From Meconema thalassinum (lineage: Eukaryota; Arthropoda; Insecta; Orthoptera; Tettigoniidae), in NCBI GenBank assembly GCA_946902985.2, contig OX336388.2, positions 118,273,894 through 118,337,893 of the forward strand: a stretch of DNA of 64,000 nt. Direction: 5' to 3'. Under the pieces are notes generated by a model. The model saw nothing but the letters and a program-made list of their open reading frames with translations, did not search any database and was not told the origin of the DNA. Every line of letters starts with the position of its first letter. Position 1 is the stretch's first letter. Of this stretch, positions 32,014 through 43,499 are shown in pieces. The position numbers and the translations under genes were made by a program.

Positions 32014-33130
32014 GTAGTACCCGGCTTCGCCCGGTGGAATGATGATAATATCTCAAAGTCTCCTTAGAAATATAATGGACTTAAAATCTAGGTCATTTGC
32101 CCCCTATGACAATGAGAGCGTAATATCTAGGTCATTTACCCCTTTGATGAGGATGATAATAAAAACTACTGTTGAATTGACACGTCAAACTTACAAACTA
32201 CCGTAATAGAAATACATATTTCAAAATTCACAGGCGAGCAAAACTTATTGTGTGTGGTGATTAATGGTGTAATGGGTGTAACATTTGCCCTTATGATGAG
32301 GATGATAAGGGAAACTACAACCTGTATTGAATTGACACTTCAACTTATAATGTACACAATGTACTGTAAAAAAAAAAAAAAATCACAGTCGAGAAAGACT
32401 TTATGCGGTGGTGATTAGTGGTATGATGCACGTAACATCTAGGTCATGGCGTACTGCTCGGCAAAGAATATGGGTCCAAGCTGCACGAACCTGAGATGAT
32501 CGCAGATGATGACGAAATATGATGACACACGTTCGGGGTTCCCCGTCGTATTTAGATTGGCCGGGGAATCCCTCATTCTTTCGCAACACCACAGTGGCTT
32601 GAGCAACGGCCCTGTGCTGGCATCAGCATAGACAGCAGATAACACGGCGGGCTTGGAAAAGTCCTCTCATGTCACTTCGCGATGAATCAGCAAGCTATAC
32701 TCACAACTGCCCCCCCCCCCCCCCGGGGGTCTCACAACTTGTGGGACGTGGGTTGGCGACCAGGGGACCCCAGCTGAGTCTGGCATCGCTTCTACTTCCT
32801 GGTGCCGGGCTCCTTTCAGTTCTCTTTCCCGTCGTCCTCCCTTGTTCTCTTCCGACCCCGACTGTATTAGGGTGTCCGAGGGTTAGGGAATCTTTCAATT
32901 TCCCGCCTTAATTGGCCGTTGTCTCATTTTTCCTGATGCCCTCATTCTTCGAGGGGTCTGCCTTCTTTTCCTTTTCATAATATCTCCTGTCTTCTGCTCA
33001 AGGCCTTCAAAGAGGCAGGGTGTGTGTAGCCCCACCACTTCTGGTACCGTTAGTTAGTTATTGTTGTTTTAAGGGGCGGAACTACGAGGTCATCTGCCCC
33101 CTCAAGGACTTATGGCTGGTGAGTTAGGAA
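32014..33130. other. Intergenic-type repeats with GC hairpin, poly-C run
   Basis: Opens with ACCCGGCTTCGCCCGG (a short hairpin) at about 32030. Two related segments with TTGCCCCTATGATGAGGATGA-like motifs lie near 32100-32170 and 32285-32330. A C18-G5 homopolymer run lies at 32711-32733. A SINE-tail-like stretch GTTGTTTTAAGGGGCGGAAC to TCATCTGCCCCC occupies 33062-33102. No gene recognised. Confidence 0.55.
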
Positions 33131-34231
33131 GCTGGCTACCCCGAGGGATTCCTGAGCTAAATGCAGAGAATGTAGTGGTATGTCAGAAATTTCAAGTGGA
33201 CAGTGTTACTCATCGAATTCCAAAGGGTATGTATGTAAAATTTTGTTCAGATCGGTGAAACCGTGTAGATTTGTGCCAAAGGGCCTAAATGCAGAAAATA
33301 GATTGGTCTGTCCGAAATTCCATGTCGACAGTGCTACTCGTCGGGTTCCAAAGGGTAATTATAAACAATTTGGTTCAGATCAGTGAAACGGCGTAGATTT
33401 GTCCCAAAAGGCCTAAATGCAGGGAAAGGGGTGGTCTGTCCGAAATATAAAGTGGACAGTGATACTCGTTGGATTTCAAAGAGTAAGTATACTAATTTTG
33501 GTCCAGATTGGTGAAACGATGTACATTTGTGCCGAAGGATCTAAATACAGGGAATGGAGTGCTCTGTCCGAAAGTTCAAGCAGACAGTGTTACTCGTCGG
33601 GTTCCAAAGGGTAAGTAACTTACATAAAGATTGGTTGAGATGGGTGAAACTATGCAGATTTTTGCCTAAATGCAGTAAATGGAATGGTCTATCCGAAATT
33701 TCATTTCGACAGTGTTACACGTCGGGTTCCAAAGGGTAAGTATGTATAATTTGGTTCAGATCGGTTAAACAGGGTAGATTTTTGCCAAAGGGCCTAAATG
33801 CAGGGATTGGAGTGGTCTGTCCAAAGTTTTAAGTGGACAATGTTACTCGTCGGGTTCCGAAGGGTAAGTATACAAATTTAGGTTCAGATCGGTGAAACGA
33901 TGTAGATAAGTGCCAAAGGGCGTAAATGCAGGGAATGAAGTGGTCTGTCCGAAATTTCAAGTGGACAGTGACACTCATCGGGTTCCAAAGGGTAAGTATA
34001 CACGTTTTGTTTTCGATCGGTGAACGATGTAGATTTGTGCCAAAGGGCCTAAATGCGGGGAATGGAGTGGTCTGTCCAAAATTTCGAGTAGACAGTGTAA
34101 CTCGTCGAGTTCCAAAGGGTAAGTAGCCTATGTAAAATTTGGGTCAGATCGGTGAAGCGGTGTAGATTTGTGCCAAACGGCCTAAATGCAGGGGTTGGAG
34201 TGACCTCTCCGCAATTTCAAGCAGACAGTGT
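33130..34231. repeat. 128-bp satellite, block 2
   Basis: Eight to nine units; CCTAAATGCAG at about 33282, 33410, 33663, 33791, 34048 and 34181 with variants between. Unit spacing is 124-131 bp. Shared core: TCAGATCGGTGAAACGGTGT, GTGGTCTGTCCGAAATTTCA and GTCGGGTTCCAAAGGGTAAG. The LINE at 34232-39194 is inserted in it. Confidence 0.93.
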
Positions 34232-34342
34232 TAGTGTTCAGTCCGGTCTGAACCCCGGCAGCGACCGGTTCGCTGCGCTCTGCTTCGTTGTGAGTTACGT
34301 ATTCGAGTGTCTAACTTTCAAGTCTTTTCAAGTACAGTCAAA

Positions 34343-35578
34343 ATGGCAACCAACAGTATTAGGAAAAACACCATAAAATGTGCTTTCCCCGACAAGGCCA
34401 ATAAACCAGGCCCTGCAGAAATACATGAGTGGATTCAGTTCACCCTAAAACTCAACGTGGACCAATTAGAAGCCATTCAACTAGACAATCTGGAAGCTGC
34501 TGTTTTCATCAAGTTCACCAGCAAACTACTGATGGAGAAGGTCCTCAACAGTACCAACGGAAAATCCCAGGTACGGAAATTTAATGGCTCTATATCTGAG
34601 GTAATTATAACTTGTGCGGATGTTGACAGTAAACTAATCCGAGTCATGAACCTTCCCATTGAACTGCCGAATGACCGGATAATGTCATACTTTAGTAAGT
34701 ACGGGAAAGTTCGTGAAATTAGAAACGAACGATGGTCAGCTACCTACCTATTCAATATTTTGAGTGGTATTCGGGCTATGCGGATTGAACTAAAAACTGC
34801 AATTCCACCCATTATTTCTATCGATGGCTACAAAGCACAGGTGGTGTATGATGGACAACCTCGATCATGCTTTTATTGTAATGCCACTGATCACTTTAGA
34901 CAGGAATGCCCAGTGAGGCGCGGTGAAACTGAAAATAAAACCGGGCCTAAGCTTCTCAGTGAAATTGTAGCCAACAAGGACAGTGACATTGTCTCGCCTG
35001 CCTTATCGGCACCTTGTTCATCTAACGTCAGTATTTCTGCCGAACAACTTGCCCCACTTGATACGTCAGCTGTAGCACAAGACACAATGGACGTGTCGCC
35101 TTCTCACTTCACCGCCTTATCTCCGCAACCAGCTGGGCCATTGACCTCCACTAGTAAACAACAACATACTCTCACATCACAACAGGAACTCCACGGGCAG
35201 CCAGCGTTGCCAGGTTTGTCTGATACTAGCCAATACACCAATGGCAGTCTAGGTAGGGCGGCCAATTCTCTAGTTCCTAAAACTGACCAGAAACCTGACA
35301 CTAGCACTGCCAGCCCTGATGCGGTCACAGAAGGCGTGACCTCAGGAGACAATGCTACCAGTATGCCACCCTCAAACCAGTCCATAGTTAGTTGTGAACC
35401 ACAGACCGCTGGTATACGTTGGTCGGATGAAATAGAAGACGACCCCTCCAGACACATGGATACAGAAGAGACGGGGTCACGGGACCAGGAGATCATGGAC
35501 AACAAGGAACTAACTCCTAAAGAACAGGCACCTTTGAAAACCTCCTCCAAAGCTAAAACAATCCGGGCGTCAAAATAG
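34343..35578 (+). CDS. LINE ORF1, RNA-binding protein with zinc knuckle
   Basis: 411 codons from the ATG at 34343 (context TCAAAATGG) with no internal stop. Residues about 90-165 resemble the RRM-like fold of LINE ORF1 proteins (IIISCADVDS-type strand, then RVMNLPIELPNDRIMSYFSK). A CCHC zinc knuckle CFYCNATDHFRQEC lies around residues 177-190. The C-terminal half is serine/threonine/proline-rich and charged, probably disordered. ORF1 proteins coat LINE RNA. It is followed after 113 bp by ORF2. Still open, unlike ORF2. Confidence 0.85.
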   Translation: MATNSIRKNTIKCAFPDKANKPGPAEIHEWIQFTLKLNVDQLEAIQLDNLEAAVFIKFTSKLLMEKVLNSTNGKSQVRKFNGSISEVIITCADVDSKLIRVMNLPIELPNDRIMSYFSKYGKVREIRNERWSATYLFNILSGIRAMRIELKTAIPPIISIDGYKAQVVYDGQPRSCFYCNATDHFRQECPVRRGETENKTGPKLLSEIVANKDSDIVSPALSAPCSSNVSISAEQLAPLDTSAVAQDTMDVSPSHFTALSPQPAGPLTSTSKQQHTLTSQQELHGQPALPGLSDTSQYTNGSLGRAANSLVPKTDQKPDTSTASPDAVTEGVTSGDNATSMPPSNQSIVSCEPQTAGIRWSDEIEDDPSRHMDTEETGSRDQEIMDNKELTPKEQAPLKTSSKAKTIRASK

Positions 35579-35691
35579 GGAACGCACAAGCCTTATGCGG
35601 GTGTCAGGGACCCCCGACTACAAGGCGGGAAGTCGAGTGACAAGCGTTAAAGACCACCCCATCTCCATCTTGTTTATTTCGGTAAAAAAAC

Positions 35692-38600
35692 ATGTCTATC
35701 TATCTGACGATGTTGTTGACATACACGCTAATGACACTCAATGTAAATTGCATTCAAACTGCTAGTAAACAGTCGCTCTTACGCAACCTTATACGAGACC
35801 AAGATGTGGATATTGTTCTGTTGCAAGAAGTGGCTACTGAAGACCTCCTTACCATCTCTGGCTATGATAAAATAGTTAATGTCAATGAGCACAAACGTGG
35901 TACAGCTATCTACATTAAGGACCATATACCATATGCGGATCCAGTCCAGTTAGTCAACTCACGTGGAATCAGTATCCGTATTCGAGATCTTTTGATCGTC
36001 AATGTATATGCTCCCTCTGGTTCGCAGGCCAGGATACAACGCCGGCTCTTCTATACCACAGATATTCTCCCACTTCTCCATAATCATACCGGCAATATAA
36101 TCCTCCGTGGGGATTTTAACGCAGTGCTATCGCCCAAAGACCAAAGTGGCCAATTTCAGGGCTGCCCTGCACTATCTGCGTTAATACAAGGGTTACGCTT
36201 AAAAGACACATGGTAACTGAAGCCGTCGGGGACAGCCGGTTACACGTACTACTACCATAATGGTGCTTCTCGACTGGATAGAATATATGTCAGCGGGGAA
36301 TTGAAAGAACACGTGAGAGAAACAGATGTATGCCCGGTGGAGTTTTCAAACCATTGTGCGTATCTGTGCAAGATTCGCCAACCAGAATTGGGACCTCGCC
36401 GTGGGAGAGGAACATGGAGGTTAAATGATTCTATTCTGACACACTTGGACATGAACGATAGCTTTGCCACTGAATGGCATAACTGGAAACGCCACATTCA
36501 ACGGTTTCAAGATACTCTTGAGTGGTGGCTGAAGTATGCGAAACCCAGAGCTGTTAGGTTATTGAAGGCCTACAGTGCCGAGAGAAGACGCCACATCCAT
36601 CAGACGACAGATTTCTACTATAAATGTTTACGACAGTTATACAATGAAGACCCTACCAACTCTAAAACATATCGCCGCATAAAGAAAATCCGAGCGCAGC
36701 TCCTCACGCTGCAGCGCAAAGCATTGGAAGGACTCAAACTTCAAGCCCAAGATCATCAACATCTGGCATCAGAGGCACCCTCCGTTTATCATTTTATACG
36801 GGCGTGCCGCAAAGGCCGTCAGAAGTACATCAACCGCATTATGACACCTGAGGGACAAATGGTGACTAGTCATACCTTAATCACAGAAACGGTAGAGAAC
36901 TTCTTCCAGTCCTTGTATACAGACGACACCCCAGTCCCACTTCACCACCAGCATCCGTTCTTCGATGGTGTACGAGGAAGACTTTTGCACAGAGAACAAG
37001 AGTGCTTGACCCAGGACATCGCCGCCGAAGAAATATATACCTCCATACGCCACAGTGCGCCAAACAAGAGTCCTGGTCCTGATGGCCTGGGGAGAGCTTT
37101 CTACATGACGTTTTGGACCACCATTCGCGATGAACTTACAGCCGTAGTGAATGATGCTTGTCGTCCTGGACGAAATATCGACACCCTGAAAGATGGCCTG
37201 GTGGTATTAGTCCCAAAAATTACACAACCAACACAGCTCAGGGACTTTCGCCCACTGACGCTTTTAAACTTTGACTACAAGATTTTCACGAAATGTATGA
37301 AAACGAGACTTCAGGCCTTTATGGAGGAAGCCACATCTCGCCACCAATCGGGTGGGGTACCTGGCAGGTGCATTGTCAACACTACATGTGCTATTCGCGA
37401 TGTCATTAGTGAGTCGCTGGTCGGCAATAAGAAGAAACTGTTATTATCACTGGATTTTGACCATGCCTTTGATAGGGTAAACCATAAATACATCCTTGCG
37501 ACTCTTTAAGCTATTGGCTTCGATATGCGGTTTATTGCCCTCGTGAGCAAAATTCTTCATGGTGGATCTTCAAAAGTGATTGTAAATGGGTATTTCACAC
37601 GGCCGCTCCTCATCCATCGTGGAATCAGGCAAGGGTGTCCGATGTCCATGCTTCTTTTTGTTCTATCTCTGGAACCCCTTCTTTGTAATCTCCATACATC
37701 TTTCAATGGCACGGAGATCAGTATTTTTGCATATGCGGATGATGTCACCCTTGGGGTGGATCGAACCGTTGACATGTAGCAATTGTTCACGGACCTAGAT
37801 AAGTACGGGAGATATTCTGGTGCGCGGCTGAACCGACGAAAAACAAAGGCGATGTGGATTGGGAAATTGGACCGCGTCCAAGGGGTTCTCCCGGCGTGGG
37901 TAACGAGCGCCTCAGAACTCAAAATATTAGGCATATCTTTCTTGAATAGTGTACACCAAATGATTAAAAAGAACTGGGACGTTGTCCTACATTCTGTGCG
38001 TGGTGCCTTGCAACAAGTGCGGTACCGCTCCTTCCTCTTACACCAACGAACAATGTACGTGAATATGTTCAGCTTAAGCAAAATATGGTATCTCAGTCAA
38101 ATTCTTCCTATGCCAAGAATGGTGGGTACACGTATTATTTCCGCCGTCGGATGGTTTATTTGGCAAGGAGCTCTATTACGTCTTTCCCGCAGCACATTAA
38201 CATTGCATAAATCCCAGGGAGGTCTGGGACTCATCGACGTTGAAAAGAAAGCTAGAACCTTATTCCTCAAACGACACCTGCAACTGCTTACAGGCTTCGG
38301 GACCGATGAGTCACATAACTTCCTACGGAGATGGTGTAGTCCCTATGACTGCTCGAACCCACCTGCTTATTATGATATCAATCATCATGCACCTCATGTC
38401 CGGTATCTGAGAGTTGAACTCAGCTACGTGCCACAAGACGTCATCAGGTCTATCTCAACGAAAAAGCTGTATCGTTCTATCATGGCACAACAGTATGTTG
38501 CCCCCAGAATTATGCAATCCGCATTGATCGTCAACTGGAATCGAGTCTGGAGGAATGTCTCCAATCGCATTCTTCCCAGCGCAGCGAAGGAAAGTTGGTA

Positions 38601-39027
38601 TAAAGTAATCCATGACCTTATACCAACAAACAGCAGACTCCATCGCATTCACATGGTGGAGAACGCCTTATGCACTTCATGTTCCCATCAGGATACAATC
38701 CTGCACCGATTTACGCAGTGTGATCCGATTCGATCGACCTGGAACCGCTTCACCCGGGTCCTGAATAGCTTCATGAACTGTCCTACTACCTCCATCACTC
38801 CTGAATGGGTGATCCGACCAACATTTAGCCTTCAACCGCCCCAACTGAACAGTGCGGTAGTGTTACTCCTCGGTTGCTATGTGCACTGTGTGCTGAAAAC
38901 TACGGGGCCATATACAGAACTCGAAATGCTGTCCGAGGTAAGTGAGTGTGTCCTCACGAGCCTTCGCTGTACTACAAGAACTCGCCGGCTGGGGGACTAT
39001 GCCCAGCAGCTCACCCGAATCATGTGA
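35692..39027 (+). pseudogene. LINE ORF2, endonuclease/reverse transcriptase with three stops
   Basis: One continuous frame of 1,112 codons broken only by in-frame stops at 36214-36216 (TAA), 37507-37509 (TAA) and 37777-37779 (TAG); no frameshift. N-terminus: APE-type endonuclease (TLNVNCIQT, VDIVLLQEV, NVYAPSGS, GDFNAVLSPKDQSG). Middle: RT with SPGPDGLGRAFY, LRDFRPLTLLNFDYKIFTK, LLSLDFDHAFDRVNH, IRQGCPMSMLLF and the catalytic FAYADDVTLGV. C-terminus: a cysteine/histidine cluster near CTSCSHQDTILHRFTQC. The intact motifs with only nonsense changes suggest a relatively young death. Confidence 0.92.
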
Positions 39028-39194
39028 GTGTTTTGTGCATTGTGATAGTGATTGAACATTGAACATTACTTAGACTAGTATAACTGTGATAAACGCATCA
39101 ATATCCATGATTGTTATTCATCTACCACCTCACAATCACCTATGTACCTTAAATATATGAAGACAATAAACAAGTTTCCTTAAAAAAAAAAAAA

Positions 39195-39440
39195 AGTGGC
39201 AGTGTTACAAAGGGTAAATATACAAATGTAGGTTCAGATCGGTGAAACGGTGTAGATTTGGGCCAAAGGGCCTAAATGCAGGGAATGGAGTGGTCTGCCC
39301 GCAATTTCAAGCGGACAGTATTACTCGCAGGTTACCAAAGGGTAAGTAACCGAATGTTGGTTCAGATCGGTGAAACGGTATAGATTTGTATACATGACAG
39401 ACAAACAGACAGACAAACTTTCTGCTTTATATATATAGAT
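39195..39440. repeat. 128-bp satellite, block 3 and terminus
   Basis: Continuation of block 2 on the far side of the LINE: TTCAGATCGGTGAAACGGTG at 39232, CCTAAATGCAGGGAATGGAG at 39269, a further partial unit, then (ACAGACAAACAG) and CTTTATATATATAG with a short GATA run. Confidence 0.9.
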
Positions 39441-39454
39441 AGATAGATAGTATA

Positions 39455-39561
39455 CATATAGATTCCAACCTCTTTGGATGAACCCCCAAATAAGCAGGTT
39501 ACGCTGATCGAGACCGTGCATACATCTAATATTCCAACCTCTTTGGATGAACACAACTTAC
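39455..39561. repeat. 68-bp repeats of PPO exon 39562 edge (proximal)
   Basis: TTCCAACCTCTTTGGATGAA occurs at about 39461 and 39530, 69 bp apart, the second running into the exon. The first unit also carries TGATCGAGACCGTGCATACA, a decayed copy of the exonic GATGATCGGGATCATGG. Confidence 0.85.
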
Positions 39562-39726
39562 CAAGTGTCGATGATCGGGATCATGGATATATCCAATTGC
39601 GACATGGAGCAGGTTATGCATGTCCCCATAAAGATTCCTATTGGGTGACAGGACGCTGGCTTCTATAATGTTGCCAAGTATATCAGTGCCGTCTCGTTCA
39701 GTCAGCATCACCTCATGGCCCGTCTC
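39562..39726 (-). CDS. PPO: Prophenoloxidase exon with first two copper-B histidines
   Basis: Fifty-five codons, phase 0 to phase 0. It reads from ETGHEV through GTDILGNIIEAS to MHNLLHVAIGYIHDPDHRH. The MHN and LLH histidines (H-x3-H) match the first two copper-B ligands of type-3 copper proteins of this family, and YIHDPD is a family signature. The acceptor is TTTGCCCACAG and the donor GTAAGTTG. The last 36 or so exonic bases, with the donor, are also found as imperfect tandem copies in the following intron at 39455-39560 and at its far end, 31195-31345. Confidence 0.94.
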
Positions 39727-40164
39727 CTGTGGGCAAATAGATACATTTCTTTAAAAGTAGCACAAGAAGTACAGCAACAGTTTGATTGATTGGAGACTTT
39801 TAGCTTATTTTCATTTATGAAAAAAAAAAGTCATCTCGGCACGCCGGAAGGCGGAGGTAGATTTCACCGGACAAACTTGGGGATAGGCGAAAATAGGCAG
39901 AATATGCAGGTTTTCGTAGAAGGATCAGACCTCATTTATTGCGAGAAGGTATTTTATAATTGGAGCTTAATTAACATTGTTTTTCGTCATTTTATGCTTA
40001 TTTTAAACATTTTATTGTCTTATGGGAACGGTAACCTTCTTGTCATTTGGGGTCCATTTTTATACTTGTGGTCACACTGTCCTTATGCAAGGTTTCACAC
40101 TGATGTGTAACTTTGTAACGGTCTGTTACTTCTTCACGCAAAATTATATCTCCCGCAGAGATTT
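39727..40164. other. Intronic sequence, no gene recognised
   Basis: Upstream side of the copper-B exon. I see only an A run near 39820; nothing else. Confidence 0.5.
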
Positions 40165-40540
40165 TGGTTGGTTCCTCAGTTTAGGGGCTGCGACAACGCG
40201 GTCATGTAACCCCGTGTACTTAGGGATGGCTGTATTAGTCTGTAATTAAGGTAAGGACTGCAGACGGTCAATTTCAAGCAGTAGTTCCTAATGTTTTTAC
40301 CAGGTACTACCGTCAACGACACCTAGCTGTGAACTTGGCTACTATATGCCACCGCAACCAGCAACTCGCAACGAACGTTGGAACTTCCCCTCCAAAGGAA
40401 AGCATACTGAGGGAGTTTTAGCACTCTTAGAAAATCCGACGACTTCGGCCGGCTTTGAACTCGTGACCTTGGGCATAGACATTCAGCATGGTACCAGTTA
40501 CGTCACCGAAGCCGCTTCACACTTAGTCAGATGGAAATCT
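40165..40540 (-). repeat. SINE family C, inverted, first module
   Basis: Minus strand carries the tRNA-like head (TCGGTGACGTAACTGGTACC, GAGTTCAAAGCCGGCCGAAG) at the right and the CAGCCCCTAAACTGAGGAAC tail at the left. Part of a 1-kb module repeated at 43636-44650. Confidence 0.82.
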
Positions 40541-41160
40541 GAATCTGATCTCGTGCAAGTGCGTTATCTTGGCAACGTCTGATGGCTCATCCCTCATCAA
40601 TTTAGTAGTGTTTCCATGGCAACCACTGATAACTCTTGGCATTTTCTTATAATTCCGAAATCATTTTTCTCATCCCTTGGCGTAATGGTGGGTCATATCA
40701 AAAATGCCTTCAGACAAAAGTTTTAGGTAATTATTTGGGGAATATTGTCCATTTCGTACGGTTTTGATATTGTGCCTATTAAGAGAGATATGATTAATGT
40801 TTCCCGAAAAACCCACTTTTTCCCACCCCTTTGGTCAATGGTTGCTGCTATAAAAAAACTCTTCAAACATAAATTTTTGGGCTTTATCCGACACATAGTA
40901 TGAACGTTGACCGGATTCGATATTTCACATATTAAGAGAGTTATAGCAATATTTCACTTTTTCGAAAAAGCCCCCCATTTTCACCCCCTTCGACCGCTTT
41001 AGCCCAGTAACGAACTCGACCGAGATTTTATAGTTATACATATTCGGTAAAAAATTCAAAGTGATTGGTGAAAAATTACGGCAGTTATCGTGTCCACAAG
41101 CAACTGATATACATACATATATACATATATATACATATACATACATAAATCTATATATAA
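40541..41160. repeat. Duplicated 1-kb module, copy 1 (non-SINE part)
   Basis: Collinear with 44045-44650: CCATGGCAACCACTGATA, GGCGTAATGGTGGGTCATAT, CCTATTAAGAGAGATATGAT, CACCCCCTTCGACCG, TTATCGTGTCCACAAG, then an AT/ACAT microsatellite. Confidence 0.9.
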
Positions 41161-41164
41161 ATGT

Positions 41165-43325
41165 ATATAAAAATCAATGTTGCGTGATAGTTTGTCTGTA
41201 TGTCTGTGGGTATGTCTCCTATGCGTTCATATACCATTCGTCCGATTGCGATGAAACTTGGGTGAGATGTTGGGTACACTCCAAGGAAGGTTTCTGACTT
41301 AGTAATTCCATTTTACAATAGGTAGCGCACGCGTAGATTCAACAAATGAACGACGATGCGCGAAGCATTTCAACAAAGTCCCGTATGTGTTCATATACCA
41401 TTCGTCCGATAGCGATGAAACTTGGGTGAGATGTTGTGTACACTTACGTGAAGGTTTCAAAATTAATGAATACATTTCACAGTAGATAGCGCACATGTAG
41501 ATTCAACAAATGAGCGACGACACGCAATGCGTTTCAACAAAGTCCCGTGTGCATTCATATACCATTCGTCCGATAGCTATGCAACTTGCGTAAAATGTTG
41601 TGTACACCGCAGGGAAATTTTCTGGCTTAGTACATCCACTTTAAAATAGGCAGCGCACGAGTAGATTCAACAAATGAGCTACGACGCGCGAAGCATTTCA
41701 ACAAAGTCACGTTTGCGTTCATATACCATTCGTCCGATAGCGATGAAACTAGGCTGAGATTTTGTGTGCACTCCAGGGAAGGTTTCTAGCTTAGTAAATC
41801 CCTTTAAAAATAGGTAGAGCACGAGTAGAATCAACAAATGAGCAACGACGCACGAAGCGTTTCAACAAAGTCCTATATAATTTCATATACCATTCATCCG
41901 ATAGCGATGAAACTTGGGTGAGATGTTGTGTACACTCCAGGGAAGGTTTCTGGCTTAGTACATACATTTTGCAATAGGTAGCGCACCAGTAGATTCAACA
42001 AATGAGCGATGACACGTGAAGCGTTTCAACAAAGTCCCGTATAAAGTCATATACCATTCGTCTGATAGTGAAAAATGTTTGGTGAATTGTTGTGTACACT
42101 CCAGGAAAGGTTTCTGGCTAAGTGAATCCATTTTACAATACGAAGCGCACGTTTATATTCAACAAATGAGTGACTTTGCGCGAAGCGTTTCGACAACGTC
42201 CCGTATACGTTCACATACCATTCATCTGATTGCGATGAAACTTGGGTGAGATGTTGTGTACACTCCAGGGAAGGATTCTGGCTGAGTACATCCATATTAC
42301 AATATGTAGTGCAAGAGTAGAATCAACAAATGAGCGACGACACGCGAAGCGTTTCAACCAAGTCCCGTATGCATTCATGTACCATTCGTCCGTAGCTATG
42401 AAACTTGGGTGAGATGTTATGTACACGTCATGGAAAATTTCTGGCTTAGTAAATCCACTATACAATATGCAGCGCACAAGTTGATTCAACAAATGAGGGA
42501 CGACGCGCGAAGCGTTTCAACAAAGTCCCGTATAAGGTCATATACCATTCTGCCGTTAGCGGTGAAACTTGGGTGAAATATGGTGGACACTCCAAGGAAG
42601 GTTTCTGGCTTAGTAAATACATTTCACAGTAGGTAGCACACGAGTAGATTCGACAAATGAACGACGACACGCGGAGCGTTTCAATACAGTCCCCTATGTC
42701 TTCATATCCCATTAGTCCGATAGCGATGAAACTTGGGTGAGATGTTGTGGACACTTACGTGACGGTTTCTAATTTAGTAAATATATTTTACAGTAGGTAG
42801 CGCACGAGTAGATTCAACAAATGAGTGACGGAGCGCGAATCGTTTAAACAAAATCAGGTATGCGTTCATATACTATTCAACCGATTGCGATGAAACATTG
42901 ATCAGTTATTGTGTACCCGCCAGGGAAGGGGACTTAGTAAATCCATTCACAATAAGTAGCGCAAGAGTAGATGCAACAAATGGGTGACGACGCGCGAAGC
43001 GTTTCAACAAAATCCCCTATTGCGTTCAAATAACATTCTTCGATTGCGAAGAAACCTTGATGAGTTATTGTGTACACGCCAAGGAAGGGCTTCGACTTAG
43101 TAATACATTTCTCAATAGGTAGCGCACGAGTAGATTCAACAAATGAGTGACAGCGCACGAATCGTTTAAACAAAACCCCGTATACGTGCATATACCATTC
43201 ATCCGATTGCGATGAATCATTGATGAGTTATTGTGTACACGCCAGGGAAGGGTTTCGACTTAGTAAATCCATTTCACAATAGGTAGCGTACGAGTTTATT
43301 CAACAAATGAGTGACAGCGATGAAA
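41165..43325. repeat. 163-bp satellite, about 13 units
   Basis: CATATACCATTCGTCCGATA-like starts at about 41230, 41391, 41555, 41719, 41884, 42048, 42213, 42376, 42540, 42704, 42868, 43026 and 43188. Core: GATGAAACTTGGGTGAGATG, GGAAGGTTTCTGGCTTAGTA and CGACGCGCGAAGCGTTTCAA. Units differ by 10-20 percent by eye, so the array is not freshly homogenised. Short open frames across it are meaningless. Confidence 0.95.
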
Positions 43326-43499
43326 CTTTTGAAAGTTGTTGTGCACGCTCCCACGAATGGTTCTAAATTAGAAAATCCATTTTACGATAGCTTAGAGGCA
43401 GTAAACATGTTGTGTATCCAAAAGCACTTCAAGAAACAGAATTTCAACGTCAACACTTTCTTTGATTGGCATTGCAACGCATGCCGGGTACAGCTTGTT

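Larger units (their letters stand above)
34232..39194 (+). mobile_element. Nearly complete two-ORF non-LTR retrotransposon
   Basis: A 5-kb element with ORF1 (34343-35578), ORF2 (35692-39027), a 3' UTR with AATAAACAAG and a poly-A tail at 39181-39194. It sits inside a 128-bp satellite: the ACAGTGTTA before it and GGCAGTGTTAC after the tail are the same satellite position, an imperfect target duplication of about 10 bp. The 5' end near GTTCAGTCCGGTCTGAACCC looks intact because a UTR precedes ORF1. Confidence 0.9.

Noticed and set aside
41165..43325. Family of small genes (many 60-100-codon frames in the 163-bp array)
   Set aside because: Frames are out of register between units and no codon is favoured; they are satellite shadows.
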